In this document: piece after piece, positions 51,439-60,334 of the stretch
Layout: every line of letters starts with the position of its first letter
How positions within the stretch are numbered: position 1 is the first letter of the stretch
Assembly: GCF_900109295.1 (NCBI RefSeq)
Contig: NZ_FOIZ01000001.1
Coordinates: 2,232,001 to 2,296,000 of the forward strand
Direction of reading: 5' to 3'
Length of the DNA: 64,000 nt
Source: Cognatiyoonia koreensis
Lineage (GTDB): Bacteria > Pseudomonadota > Alphaproteobacteria > Rhodobacterales > Rhodobacteraceae
Notes under the pieces: model-generated
The model's database searches: none
Told to the model about the DNA's origin: nothing
What the model saw: the letters and a program-made list of their open reading frames with translations, nothing else
Made by a program: the position numbers and the translations under genes

Positions 51439-52167
51439 GTGTTGGAGCTGAGCTGTGCGACGTGGAACATCCACCGTGCAAAAGGACGGGACGGAAACGT
51501 CAATCCCGGTCGGGTCGTCGAAGCGATCGGAACAGCGCTTGTTCCGCACGCTGACGACATCCTCGCACTGCAAGAGGCGGATGGCGAATGCCGTCCGCAT
51601 GCCAGTATCTTGGATGTTGCCCGTGTCGCAGAACTGACGGGATTGGATTATGTCCATAACACACTGTCACTGCGCTGGGGGCCACAAAGCGACGGTTTTC
51701 TGGGCACGATCCTGTTCCTTCATCCACGTTTTGAGCAGGTCCACGCAGACCTGATCGACTTGCCTGGTCATTGCCATCGCGGCGCAGTTTCCGTTGAAAC
51801 AAAGGTAGATGGCAAGATGTGCAGGATCATGTCCACGCATTTATCATTGTCGCAACCCCTCCGGATCATACAGATGCGTATCATCGGGCAGTACCTACGC
51901 CGCCGCCCTGACATGCAGACAATTCTACTGGGTGATCTGAATGAATGGCGACCCTGGGGCGGGATAGCGCTTTCACGTAAATGCGTGGGTACGAAGTTGT
52001 GCGGCCCATCACTTGCAACATTTCCGACAGGGCGGCCGCTTCTTCCTCTGGACCGCATTTTGACCAACGCTCCAGGAACGGTGAAAGACGTTAGTGTGAT
52101 CGACACGCCAGAAACGAACCTGGCATCGGATCATCGCCCGCTTGCCGGACGGGTCATCGTTGGATGA
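51439..52167 (+). CDS. Endonuclease/exonuclease/phosphatase (EEP) family protein
   Basis: A 242-residue protein from GTG 51439 after GAGAGGG (GTG 51424 is also in frame). It has the EEP metal/phosphate motifs: CATWNIHRAKG (Asn), DDILALQEADGE (Glu), VHNTLSLRWG, IMSTHLSLS (His), TILLGDLNEWR (Asp/Asn) and ASDHRPLAG (Asp-His). EEP enzymes include exonuclease III, sphingomyelinases and inositol-polyphosphate phosphatases. The neighbouring CDP-alcohol phosphatidyltransferase makes a phosphodiester of a lipid or lipid head group the more likely target (inference). No signal peptide. Confidence 0.85.
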   Translation: MLELSCATWNIHRAKGRDGNVNPGRVVEAIGTALVPHADDILALQEADGECRPHASILDVARVAELTGLDYVHNTLSLRWGPQSDGFLGTILFLHPRFEQVHADLIDLPGHCHRGAVSVETKVDGKMCRIMSTHLSLSQPLRIIQMRIIGQYLRRRPDMQTILLGDLNEWRPWGGIALSRKCVGTKLCGPSLATFPTGRPLLPLDRILTNAPGTVKDVSVIDTPETNLASDHRPLAGRVIVG

Positions 52168-52265
52168 ATTTTGGCGGCAAAACGCTGATGAAAGCCAATT
52201 GGTACAGTAGTCAAAACCGAAAGGTGGTCTAGATCAAAGTTCAGGAATAGCGCGAAGAGCACGAC

Positions 52266-52985
52266 ATGATACACAGCGATCCGCAGCACGAAGGACGACC
52301 ATGGGGCATGGGCAAGCCTGCCCTGTATTTCGCACTGCTTTCGTTTGTCTTGCTGTTGGGCGTTGGGGTTGTCACACAAATGCTGTTTGACATGCCCCTG
52401 CCCTCAATGTTCATTTTTGCTGTGATTACCGGACTTAGCCTGCGCGGGGTGCTTCAAAGCTATCCGCATGAAGAACTGGGAGCCTGCAATGGCGTGACCC
52501 TGTTCCGTGCGGCGTTGATTGCAGTGCTTTTTGGGGCAATCTTCGTGCCAGTTTCCGCTTGGATTGTCTTTAGCATCGCGGTTGTAGCCTTTGCATTGGA
52601 TGGGTTCGATGGATGGCTCGCGCGGCGTGCCGGTCTTGAATCGGCCTTTGGTGCGCGGTTCGACATGGAAATTGATGCGTTGCTTGGTGCGGTGTTGGCG
52701 CTGGTTCTTTTGGCCAGCGGGACAGTGGGATATGCGATCCTTGTCCTTGGATTCAGTCGCTACGTCTTTGTGATCGCGGGAATTGTGTGGCCAGTTCTGC
52801 AAGGTGACTTACCGCAAAGCATGCGCCGCAAAACCATATGCGTGATCCAGATTGCGGCGTTGATTATCCTCATCTTTCCACTGACTCCTGCCGCTCTGTT
52901 GACACCGGTTGCTGTTACCGCTGCAGCCGCACTCCTTTATTCCTTTGCCCTTGATGCGCTGTTTCTGGCGCGACGCGGCGCATGA
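52266..52985 (+). CDS. CDP-alcohol phosphatidyltransferase family membrane protein
   Basis: A 239-residue integral membrane enzyme with about six helices. The catalytic signature is DGFDGWLARRAGLESAFGARFDMEIDAL (about 117-144), i.e. D-G-x-x-A-R-x(8)-G-x-x-x-D-x-x-x-D with all Asp residues present (with the first Asp pair just ahead). The class transfers a phosphatidyl group from CDP-diacylglycerol to an alcohol such as glycerol phosphate, inositol or serine; the acceptor is not clear. It overlaps the next gene by 4 nt. An alternative start is ATG 52308. Confidence 0.85.
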   Translation: MIHSDPQHEGRPWGMGKPALYFALLSFVLLLGVGVVTQMLFDMPLPSMFIFAVITGLSLRGVLQSYPHEELGACNGVTLFRAALIAVLFGAIFVPVSAWIVFSIAVVAFALDGFDGWLARRAGLESAFGARFDMEIDALLGAVLALVLLASGTVGYAILVLGFSRYVFVIAGIVWPVLQGDLPQSMRRKTICVIQIAALIILIFPLTPAALLTPVAVTAAAALLYSFALDALFLARRGA

Positions 52986-54595
52986 GAAAGCTCATCGTTC
53001 TCGCCGCCGCGGCGGGGGTGCTCTTTGCGATTTTGGTCCTGCCCAACCACCCCGGCACGATGAAATGGTCCGCACTCAACCGTTTTCCGATCGAGTTGCC
53101 AGTGATCCTTTTAGCGATGATCGCGATTGGACGACGCTGGGGCGTGCCCCTATTTTTGGCAGCAGTGCTGGTCACTGCGACATTTCTCAAACTTGCCGAT
53201 TACGGCATGTTCACGGCCTACAATCGGACGTTTAATCCCATTCTAGATGCCTTTCTGATTGAATCAGGGATCGGACTATTGGGCGATAGTATCGGCAAAC
53301 CCTTGGCCTATTTGTCAGTTGCCGGCACAATCCTGTTCCTGACGTTTCTATACGTTATCATCTTGAAAAGCCTGCACGTTTGGGCAGGTGTCCAACTGAC
53401 AAAGTCTTTACGGTCGTTTGCAGTTGTGGGTGTTATCGCATGCGGGGGCTGGGCAGTCGCCGATGCCGGGCACCACTTGGGGTATTGGAAGTTTGAAAAA
53501 AGTCCGCCGGGCACAGCGTGGACTTCGCGTCTTGCGTACAAGCGTGCACTTGAAATGAAGGCCACTGCAGCGGATCTGGTGCAATTCAATCTCGATGCGC
53601 AAAAGGACATCTATGCAAGCGCAGACAACCTACTGGATCGCTTGCGGGGACAAGACGTGATCCTGATCTACATCGAAAGCTATGGCCGCGCGAGCTTTGA
53701 CAATACGCTCTATGCGCCCACACATGTCGGCACGCTATCAGACGCATCTGACGCAATTGCAGGTGCTGGTTTTGCCACAAAAAGTGGATGGTTGGAGTCG
53801 CCAACGGCAGGCGGGCAAAGCTGGCTAGCACACGGCACGTTGTCCAGTGGGCTTTGGACTTCCGATAACGGGCGCTACAACGCGATGCTGGCAAGTGGCC
53901 ACAAGAGCCTTTTCCACATCGCGCAAGAGGCCGGTTTCCGCACCGCTGCAATCATGCCCGCCATTACCGTTAGCTGGCCGGAAAGCAGCATGATGGGCTT
54001 CGAGCAGGTTCTTCCGGCTGCAGACATTCCCTACAAGGGTGACAGTTTCAATTGGGTCACGATGCCCGACCAGTTTACTCTGGCGACATACAGCGATCTG
54101 ATTGGGGATGATCCGCGCGCTGATTTCATCCAGATCGCATTGATCACATCCCATGCACCATGGGTGCCAATTCCGGATGTTATTTCTTGGGATGACGTCG
54201 GTGATGGCACGATCTTCAACGAAATGGCTGCGCGTGGGCCCACGCCCCGTGAGCTATGGAAAGATCGCGATGCCGTCCGCGAAGCCTATCGAAAGGCAGT
54301 CGATTACTCCCTTCAAGTCACCTTCGAACATATTGCACGCCTCGGCGATTCCGCACCGCTTGTTATCGTCGTTGGCGATCATCAGGCGGCTGGTTTTGTC
54401 GCAGGTAGCGACAATCGTGATGTGCCGGTGCATATGATCGGGCCGCCAGACGTTATCAGCATGATCGACCGATGGGGATGGACGGATGGATTGATCCCCG
54501 ACCCTGGTTTAGCTGTGCGGCGAATGGATACGTTTCGGAACGACTTCATCGCCGCATTTACAACCCCTGTCGCCTTGGCCGAGGTGCGGGAATGA
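52982..54595 (+). CDS. Membrane-anchored alkaline-phosphatase-superfamily protein (LtaS/phosphoglycerol-transferase-like)
   Basis: A 537-residue protein with about four N-terminal helices (LIVLAAAAGVLFAILVL, IELPVILLAMIAIG, LFLAAVLVTATFL, LSVAGTILFLTFLYVIIL, one more at about 140-157) and a large periplasmic domain. That domain has DVILIYIESYGRASFDN, LESPTAGGQSWLAHGTLSSG (the Thr/Ser nucleophile region), ALITSHAPWVP and PLVIVVGDHQ (metal Asp-His), matching sulfatase/phosphoglycerol transferases. A role in transferring phosphoglycerol or phosphoethanolamine to an envelope molecule is plausible (inference). ATGA overlaps on both sides. Confidence 0.75.
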   Translation: MRKLIVLAAAAGVLFAILVLPNHPGTMKWSALNRFPIELPVILLAMIAIGRRWGVPLFLAAVLVTATFLKLADYGMFTAYNRTFNPILDAFLIESGIGLLGDSIGKPLAYLSVAGTILFLTFLYVIILKSLHVWAGVQLTKSLRSFAVVGVIACGGWAVADAGHHLGYWKFEKSPPGTAWTSRLAYKRALEMKATAADLVQFNLDAQKDIYASADNLLDRLRGQDVILIYIESYGRASFDNTLYAPTHVGTLSDASDAIAGAGFATKSGWLESPTAGGQSWLAHGTLSSGLWTSDNGRYNAMLASGHKSLFHIAQEAGFRTAAIMPAITVSWPESSMMGFEQVLPAADIPYKGDSFNWVTMPDQFTLATYSDLIGDDPRADFIQIALITSHAPWVPIPDVISWDDVGDGTIFNEMAARGPTPRELWKDRDAVREAYRKAVDYSLQVTFEHIARLGDSAPLVIVVGDHQAAGFVAGSDNRDVPVHMIGPPDVISMIDRWGWTDGLIPDPGLAVRRMDTFRNDFIAAFTTPVALAEVRE

Positions 54596-55491
54596 AGCGG
54601 TTTTTCAATATTCTGGTCTCGCTTGGCATCCTTGGCTTGCTGATCTGGTGGGCGGATGGCGCAGCAGTTCTGGCGCATTTGCAAAAAGCCTCGGTCGGTT
54701 GGCTTTTGCTGGCTGTCCTATCTTTGACCGCCCTAACCTTCCTCATGGCAAAACGCTGGCAGATCATCGCCTCCGCATTGGAAATCGAGATCAGCTTCTC
54801 CCGCGCTGTGGCCGAATACTACATCGCACAAATGGTCAATCTGGTGCTGCCCGGTGGCGTGGCTGGTGACATCGCCCGCGCGGTCCGGGTGCGCCACGAA
54901 GGCGATCTGACCCGCGCAGCGCAATCCGTCGCAGCAGACCGGATCATCGGACAGTCCGTTATGATCGCAGCCCTTGGAGTCGGCATAGCCGTAGCGCTGA
55001 TCCTTCCTGGGGGTATCCCTTGGCCAGCGATTGCTTGGACTGGCATCGCCGTTGGGTGCGTCGTTGTTGCTACTGCTTTTGTCTTGTCGCGCCAAAATGG
55101 CGCGACAGGGCGCTTCCTTTATCTGGTTCTTGACCAGTTCAAAGACCTGCGCCTGATGCTGCTTGCTCTGATCATCACTGTCCTGCTCATCTTCAGCCTC
55201 TATGCAAGTGCTCGCGCGACAGGAACGGTGATCCCGCCTGCCGGATGGTTCACTCTGATCCCACTGATCCTCTCAGCCATGTTGATCCCCTTCTCCGTGG
55301 GTGGCTGGGGCTGGCGCGAAGGTGCGGCGGCGGCCTTGTTCCCGCTCATCGGCGCAAGCGCTAGTGCCGGAATCGCAATGGGAATCGCCTATGGAGCAAT
55401 GTTGATGATCGCAGCCATGCCCGGCCTCTATTTCGCGATGCGCGCAACCGCTTCGCCTTCTGCTGAAACTCGAAACCAAATGGATACATGA
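54592..55491 (+). CDS. Flippase-like protein (UPF0104 / LPG synthase TM domain)
   Basis: A 299-residue protein with about eight helices. The start ATG overlaps the previous stop (ATGA). The family core is visible: YYIAQMVNLVLPGGVAGDIARAVRVRHEG (about 83-111), AADRIIGQSVMIAALG, and PFSVGGWGWREGAAAALFPLIG (about 239-260). The family comprises the flippase part of MprF and stand-alone relatives linked with lipid or polyprenyl-phosphate flipping and glycolipid synthesis. Confidence 0.85.
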   Translation: MKRFFNILVSLGILGLLIWWADGAAVLAHLQKASVGWLLLAVLSLTALTFLMAKRWQIIASALEIEISFSRAVAEYYIAQMVNLVLPGGVAGDIARAVRVRHEGDLTRAAQSVAADRIIGQSVMIAALGVGIAVALILPGGIPWPAIAWTGIAVGCVVVATAFVLSRQNGATGRFLYLVLDQFKDLRLMLLALIITVLLIFSLYASARATGTVIPPAGWFTLIPLILSAMLIPFSVGGWGWREGAAAALFPLIGASASAGIAMGIAYGAMLMIAAMPGLYFAMRATASPSAETRNQMDT

Positions 55492-56483
55492 TGATAAATC
55501 TTACCAAACCAACCCGCCGGACGTTCTTGCAGACGGGTGCCGCCCTCGGGGTTGGTGCTTTCGGACTACCTGCCTTTGCAGCAAGTCATACGACCGCAAA
55601 TCTTCAGCTGTCGTGGCTACATTCGGTGCAATTCGGAGGCAGCTATATCGCTGCTCGAAAGGGCTATTGGTCGGATCTTGGCCTCGATGTTTCGCTTGCA
55701 CAAGGCGGCCCGAACGCTCCAGTGGAACCGCCGGTCGTCACAGGTCAGGCATTGATCGGGATTTCAGCGGCCGACTACACCGCAGCGGCCGTCGCTGAAG
55801 GTGCACCGTTCAAGATCATCGCGGTCGCCATGCAGAAGAACCCTTTTGCAATCGCATCGCTGGCTGGCAATCCGGTAAATACGCCCGCCGATCTGATCGG
55901 CAAGAAAATCGGGATGGCTGTCGCGAATACGCCAGTTCTACAGGCGCTATGCACTTTGAATGGCATTGACATCAACAGTATCGAGATCGTGCCAACACAG
56001 TATGATCCAGCACCGCTGGTCAGCGGCCAAGTCGATTGCCTTTTGTGCTGGGAAACCGATCTGCCGGTAGCAATGACGATACAAGGGGTCGACAATACGA
56101 CGATGCTGATGGCTGATCACGGCTATGCAGTGCATTCGCAAACCTACATCGCCACCGAGGACAGCCTCGCAAATCGCCGTGCTGATCTGGTGGCGATGCT
56201 GAAAGGTGAAGTGATGGGCTGGAACGACTATCAGGCAGATCCGGCTGCAGCAGCTGCGCTGACGGTCGAAATGTTCCCCGATGCAGGCCTTGATCTGCCG
56301 ACACAGGTACTTCAGGCGGAACGTCAGGTGCCGCTCATGTTCTCTGAACTGACGGACACGAATGGCTTCGGATGGTTCACCGACGAAACCGTCGCCCAAA
56401 ATATAAAAACGCTCGCGCTCTTGGACCGAAACGTATCCGCAGACCTCTGGGACCGGTCATTGCTGGAAGAAGTCCACGGCTAG
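55488..56483 (+). CDS. ABC transporter substrate-binding protein, NMT1/SsuA-type, Tat-exported
   Basis: A 331-residue periplasmic receptor. The N-terminus KPTRRTFLQTGAALGVGAFGLPAFA is a twin-arginine signal. The body has LQLSWLHSVQFGGSYIAARKGYWSDLGLDVSL, VVTGQALIGISAADYTAAAVAEGAP and PADLIGKKIGMAV, as in the THI5/NMT1 and SsuA/TauA families. Ligands in this class are sulfonates, nitrate, or pyrimidine precursors of thiamine. Two Cys in DCLLCWETDLP are near the expected ligand cleft. The ligand cannot be assigned. Confidence 0.87.
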   Translation: MMINLTKPTRRTFLQTGAALGVGAFGLPAFAASHTTANLQLSWLHSVQFGGSYIAARKGYWSDLGLDVSLAQGGPNAPVEPPVVTGQALIGISAADYTAAAVAEGAPFKIIAVAMQKNPFAIASLAGNPVNTPADLIGKKIGMAVANTPVLQALCTLNGIDINSIEIVPTQYDPAPLVSGQVDCLLCWETDLPVAMTIQGVDNTTMLMADHGYAVHSQTYIATEDSLANRRADLVAMLKGEVMGWNDYQADPAAAAALTVEMFPDAGLDLPTQVLQAERQVPLMFSELTDTNGFGWFTDETVAQNIKTLALLDRNVSADLWDRSLLEEVHG

Positions 56484-56487
56484 GCAC

Positions 56488-57225
56488 GTGTCCGGCGCAG
56501 ACATCACATGCAGAGGGGTCGCCAAGAAGTTTGGCGACCTCGATGCAGTTGCGCCTTTGTCGCTTAGCTTTGCAGCAGGAAAGACCACTGCGATTGTCGG
56601 CCCGTCGGGTTGCGGAAAATCAACGGTTCTACGCATGATTGCCGGACTGGAAGTACCCTCTGAAGGCGAGATCCTGATCGGAAGCGAAACACCCAGCGCG
56701 CTCGCGAAACGCGGCGGCCTTGCGATGGCGTTCCAGGATCCGTCTTTGCTACCTTGGCGCACAGTGCGCACCAACATCACGCTCGGCGCGAAACTGGCGC
56801 GCAAACCCGTGGGCGATGTCGACGCGCTCATCCGGCTCGTTGGCCTTGAAGGATTTGCTGATACGAAGCCCGCCGCGCTTTCCGGCGGAATGCGACAGCG
56901 GGCTGCCATTGCGCGTGCGCTCATATCCACACCCGAAGTATTGCTCCTTGATGAACCTTTTGGCGCAGTCGATGCGATCACGCGCAGCAGGTTGAACGTG
57001 GAACTTCCCCCGCTCTGGCGCGAAACCGGGACAACAGCCATTCTGGTGACACATGCAGTAATCGAAGCGGTGATGCTGGCTGATCGCATTCTGGTGATGT
57101 CGCCACGCCCAGGTGCGATTATCGCGGATATCGCTGTCACGCTGGAAGGCAAACGCAGAGAACAGGACACGGCCTTTCAAAGCATCGCAAACCAAACGTT
57201 GGCCGCGTTGCAGGACGCGATCTGA
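56488..57225 (+). CDS. ABC transporter ATP-binding protein, SsuB/TauB-type
   Basis: A 245-residue ATPase with GTG start 56488, 4 bp after the receptor gene. Walker [19 protein letters not shown] (about 36-53), Q-loop AFQDPSLLPWRTV (the LLPW form is typical of the nitrate/sulfonate/taurine group), signature ALSGGMRQRAAIARAL, Walker B VLLLDEPFGAVD, switch VTHAVIEAV. The last base of its TGA is the first base of the permease ATG. Confidence 0.9.
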   Translation: MSGADITCRGVAKKFGDLDAVAPLSLSFAAGKTTAIVGPSGCGKSTVLRMIAGLEVPSEGEILIGSETPSALAKRGGLAMAFQDPSLLPWRTVRTNITLGAKLARKPVGDVDALIRLVGLEGFADTKPAALSGGMRQRAAIARALISTPEVLLLDEPFGAVDAITRSRLNVELPPLWRETGTTAILVTHAVIEAVMLADRILVMSPRPGAIIADIAVTLEGKRREQDTAFQSIANQTLAALQDAI

Positions 57226-58748
57226 TGCGGACAACGATCTGGAGCCTTGCAGCACTCGTCTGCTGGGAATTGCTTGCGCAATTGCATCCAGACAGCGTGT
57301 TGATCACAGGACCTCGCGGTATCGCCACCTACCTTTTCGACAATGCTGGCCTCATGGCACGCGCCACCCTTGCAACCAGCCAATCGGCTGCGTGGGGATT
57401 TCTTTGGGGTAACATAGTCGCAATAATTCTGGCAGCTATTGCAATATTGGTCCCTCGAAGCGAGCGGGCAGTGTCGGCATTGTCACTCCTTGTCTTCTGT
57501 CTTCCCTTGGTCGCGACCGGCCCTATCCTGCGCGTGCTCTTCGGCCCCGGCATAGGTCCGCAGATCACGCTTGCGGCGCTCGCTGTTTCATACACAACTT
57601 ACTTGGCGGTTTTAGTTGGGCTACGTGCAATTCCACAGAGCTGGCGAGACCTTGTCGCGATCTACGGACGCGGAGCGTGGATTACATTGGTCATTGTACG
57701 TGCGCAGGCCAGCCTGCCTTATCTTTTCGTTGGTCTGCAAATCGCTGCACCCGCAGCGTTTCTCGGCGCGATGATCGGCGAATTCACTGGTGCTGAACGC
57801 GGCTTGGGCGTGCTGACCTTAAGGGCAATGCGGGCGCTCGAAGTCAATGCGACCTGGAGCTTGGCAACAGTTGCAGCGCTGATCGCTATGCTAGCTTACG
57901 GAGTAGTTAGCTGGGTGGCGAAACGTTGTATCGGCTACGCGCCAGTGATTTTGCTGTCGCCGCCCACCGGAAAGAAGCGCCCGCTCTTATCTCGTCTGGG
58001 CGGTTTCGCCGGGCTGACCATCGCGGTACTTTTAGTTTGGCAATTCAGCATGGATGCTTTCGATCTCAACCGTTTTTTCGCAAAGCGACCGGGGGATATT
58101 TGGACATTCTTGACAGCACAGCCAGAACAACGCGCAATCTTGCTCGGCGCAATGGCCGAAACTTTGACAGTTACTTTTCCGGGCTACCTCGCCGGACTTT
58201 TTCTTGGTGCAGCACTCGCGGCAATCGTGGTTCTATTTCCGCGATTGAGCTCGAGCGTTTTGCCAGTCGCAGTCGCATTACGTGCAATTCCGATAATCAC
58301 GACGGCACCGTTGCTGGTGCTCGCCTTGGGGCGGGGCGCAGTTGGTACGATTACTATCGTAGCCGTGATGATCTTTTTCCCGACGTTGATCGCATGCCTG
58401 CAAGGATTGCGCCAAACGCCGGGACAGATAACGGACGTCTTCCAAAGCTATCGCGCAGGTCGTTTCCGATTACTTGTCAGCGCGCAGATCCCGTCCATGT
58501 TGCCAGCGTTCTTCGCCAGCGCGCGCATGGCCGTCCCTGCCGCATTGCTTGCTGTCACGACGACTGAGTGGCTGGCGACAGGCAAAGGCATCGGGGTGCT
58601 GATGGCGCTGACGGCCAGCACGTCAAATTACAACATGCTGTGGTCTTGTGTCGTCGTCCTGTCGCTTGCCGCCGTTACCGGATATGGGTTGATTACATGG
58701 ATCGAACGGGCAGTTCTTGGCATCTATGCAAGCGAGCAGCTGACATGA
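57225..58748 (+). CDS. Fused double-domain ABC permease (SsuC-type)
   Basis: A 507-residue protein with two consecutive BPD_transp_1 domains. The first half (about 1-240) has the coupling loop YGRGAWITLVIVRAQASLPYLFVGLQIAAPAAFLGAMIGEFTGAERGLGVL. The second (about 260-505) has VFQSYRAGRFRLLVSAQIPSMLPAFFASARMAVPAALLAVTTTEWLATGKGIGVL. Each contains the family's ATPase-contact motif and the E-x-x-G-x-x-x-G-L/I-G element. SsuC relatives normally work as homodimers of about 250 residues, so this is a covalent pseudo-dimer. ATGA overlap with the glycosyltransferase gene. Confidence 0.87.
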   Translation: MRTTIWSLAALVCWELLAQLHPDSVLITGPRGIATYLFDNAGLMARATLATSQSAAWGFLWGNIVAIILAAIAILVPRSERAVSALSLLVFCLPLVATGPILRVLFGPGIGPQITLAALAVSYTTYLAVLVGLRAIPQSWRDLVAIYGRGAWITLVIVRAQASLPYLFVGLQIAAPAAFLGAMIGEFTGAERGLGVLTLRAMRALEVNATWSLATVAALIAMLAYGVVSWVAKRCIGYAPVILLSPPTGKKRPLLSRLGGFAGLTIAVLLVWQFSMDAFDLNRFFAKRPGDIWTFLTAQPEQRAILLGAMAETLTVTFPGYLAGLFLGAALAAIVVLFPRLSSSVLPVAVALRAIPIITTAPLLVLALGRGAVGTITIVAVMIFFPTLIACLQGLRQTPGQITDVFQSYRAGRFRLLVSAQIPSMLPAFFASARMAVPAALLAVTTTEWLATGKGIGVLMALTASTSNYNMLWSCVVVLSLAAVTGYGLITWIERAVLGIYASEQLT

Positions 58749-59800
58749 CTGATGCAGTTTTCGCGATTCCGGGTGACAAGGATCGGCGTACCGGCGGCTT
58801 CATTTACGAAGCCACTGTGCTCCGTATCCTGAACGAAATCGGCTGCACTACACGGCATCTGGAACTCCCCGACAGCTTCCCCGAACCAACCAAGGCGGAT
58901 ATTTCGACCACCATTGACTTCCTGCGAGCGGTTCCGGTCGATCAGCCGATCATTCTTGACGGATTGGTCTTCGGTGCGATTGATCCAGAGGGCCTTGCGA
59001 CGGTGTCTGCGCCTGTCATTGCGATGATCCACCACCCGCTGGGGCTGGAGACTGGCTTGAGCCAAGAACGCGCGGCTTACCTGCGCGCGAACGAGGCTGC
59101 CGCGCTTGCCCACGCCGCTCACATTATCGTGCCTAGCCCGCATACAGCTCTCGTGCTTGCCCGTGACTTCGGTGCAGATCCAGCGAAGATCACGGTGGCC
59201 TTGCCTGGCTTCACTCGTCCGACTGTGGCTGCTGCCAGAGTCGACCCGCCTCTTATCCTGTCAGTTGGCCTTCTCGCTGAACGGAAAGGGCATGATGTGT
59301 TGATTGCTGCCTTGGCCGGCATGCAGGATATTTCGTGGCAGGCGGTAATCGTCGGCAAGGCCCATGACTTCGCGACAGCACGTGCCCTAGGATACCAGAT
59401 TGAGCAATCCGGCCTGTCGGACAGGGTGAGACTTGGAGGGGAACTGTCAGAAATTGAGTTGAATGACCGTTTCAATGCTGCGTCCATCTTCGCGCTGGCA
59501 ACCCGATATGAAGGCTATGGAATGGTGTTGAGCGAGGCGATGCAATACGGTCTGCCAGTCGTCACCTGCGCCGTCGGGGCAGTGCCCGATACAGTCGGTG
59601 ATGCGGCCTATCTTGTTCCGGTCGATGATCCCGCGGCTTTCGAAGCTGCGTTGCGGCGCTTGCTTACAAACCCGGTAGAACTGGAACGTATGCGCTGGTT
59701 GTCGCATCAACACGCAGCAAACCTGCCGAACTGGACAGACACAGCACAAATTTTTGTCAATGTTATTGCCCGTCTCGGGCGGCGCGGTGAAAGCAAATAG
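58745..59800 (+). CDS. Glycosyltransferase family 4
   Basis: A 351-residue GT-B enzyme. ATG 58745 overlaps the permease stop. The N-domain has PVIAMIHHPLGLETGL and IIVPSPHTALVLARDFG. The C-domain has PPLILSVGLLAERKGHDVLIAAL (about 175-197), VRLGGELSEIELNDRF and the nucleotide-sugar motif ALATRYEGYGMVLSEAMQYGLPVV (E-x(7)-E form), then PVDDPAAFEAALRRLL. Cytosolic, no membrane helix. The donor and acceptor are unknown; its operon partners suggest a glycolipid or another envelope-linked product. Last gene of the run. Confidence 0.88.
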   Translation: MTDAVFAIPGDKDRRTGGFIYEATVLRILNEIGCTTRHLELPDSFPEPTKADISTTIDFLRAVPVDQPIILDGLVFGAIDPEGLATVSAPVIAMIHHPLGLETGLSQERAAYLRANEAAALAHAAHIIVPSPHTALVLARDFGADPAKITVALPGFTRPTVAAARVDPPLILSVGLLAERKGHDVLIAALAGMQDISWQAVIVGKAHDFATARALGYQIEQSGLSDRVRLGGELSEIELNDRFNAASIFALATRYEGYGMVLSEAMQYGLPVVTCAVGAVPDTVGDAAYLVPVDDPAAFEAALRRLLTNPVELERMRWLSHQHAANLPNWTDTAQIFVNVIARLGRRGESK

Positions 59801-59984
59801 CAAAAGACCGTTGTCTGAGTTTGCTGCAACCCTCATTTCTCTGGGGCAGAGAACTGGTCTGCACTACCGACATCGCCTTATCCCGACGCCTGTTTGCAAG
59901 CTTTTTTAGTCAAGAATGAACGTACACATATTGGATGGCTCTTTTGGCAGGAATATCACGCTGTCTTACTCTTATCTGCCCCGT

Positions 59985-60015
59985 AAAAAGATGCGCGATC
60001 AAATGATCGCGCATC
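59985..60015 (-). terminator. Rho-independent terminator for the minus-strand gene at 60.05 kb
   Basis: GATGCGCGATCA (59990-60001) pairs perfectly with TGATCGCGCATC (60004-60015). On the minus strand it is followed by TTTTT. It lies 37 bp past the stop at 60052. The ~185 bp between this hairpin and the GT4 gene show nothing recognisable. Confidence 0.85.
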
Positions 60016-60051
60016 TCATGCCCAAGTTGTGGGTAGTATTAAGTTGGTGCG

Positions 60052-60300
60052 TCAGCTGGCCTGCGCAGAGATATGCTTCTTGAGCACCGTGCGGTCATGC
60101 TCCAAGGCTTCGATCTTCTTTTGATCGTCGTCGCGGGCAATCCGTTCCTGATCAAGACGTTTGCGCCAGAAATCCATTTCGCTCTTGGCGGCATTGATCT
60201 GCTGCTTCGCGCCAAGCTTCCAGATGGCGAACCCCAGCGCCATGCCAAGAACAAACGCTGCTGACAGGTGCAAGAGTGAATCTATGAGAGGTGTAAACAT
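60052..60300 (-). CDS. Small membrane-anchored coiled-coil protein
   Basis: An 82-residue protein with one N-terminal helix (LLHLSAAFVLGMALGFAIWKLG, about 9-30) followed by a charged heptad-like helix (AAKSEMDFWRKRLDQERIARDDDQKKIEALEHDRTVLKKHI read as one coiled coil). I do not recognise a named family. Architecture recalls LapA/ZapG-type scaffolds. It lies 34 bp downstream of the OmpA gene on the same strand, suggesting cotranscription. Confidence 0.65.
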   Translation of the reverse strand: MFTPLIDSLLHLSAAFVLGMALGFAIWKLGAKQQINAAKSEMDFWRKRLDQERIARDDDQKKIEALEHDRTVLKKHISAQAS

Positions 60301-60334
60301 GCTTAGTCCAGTCTTTGGATGGATCTACAGGGAT

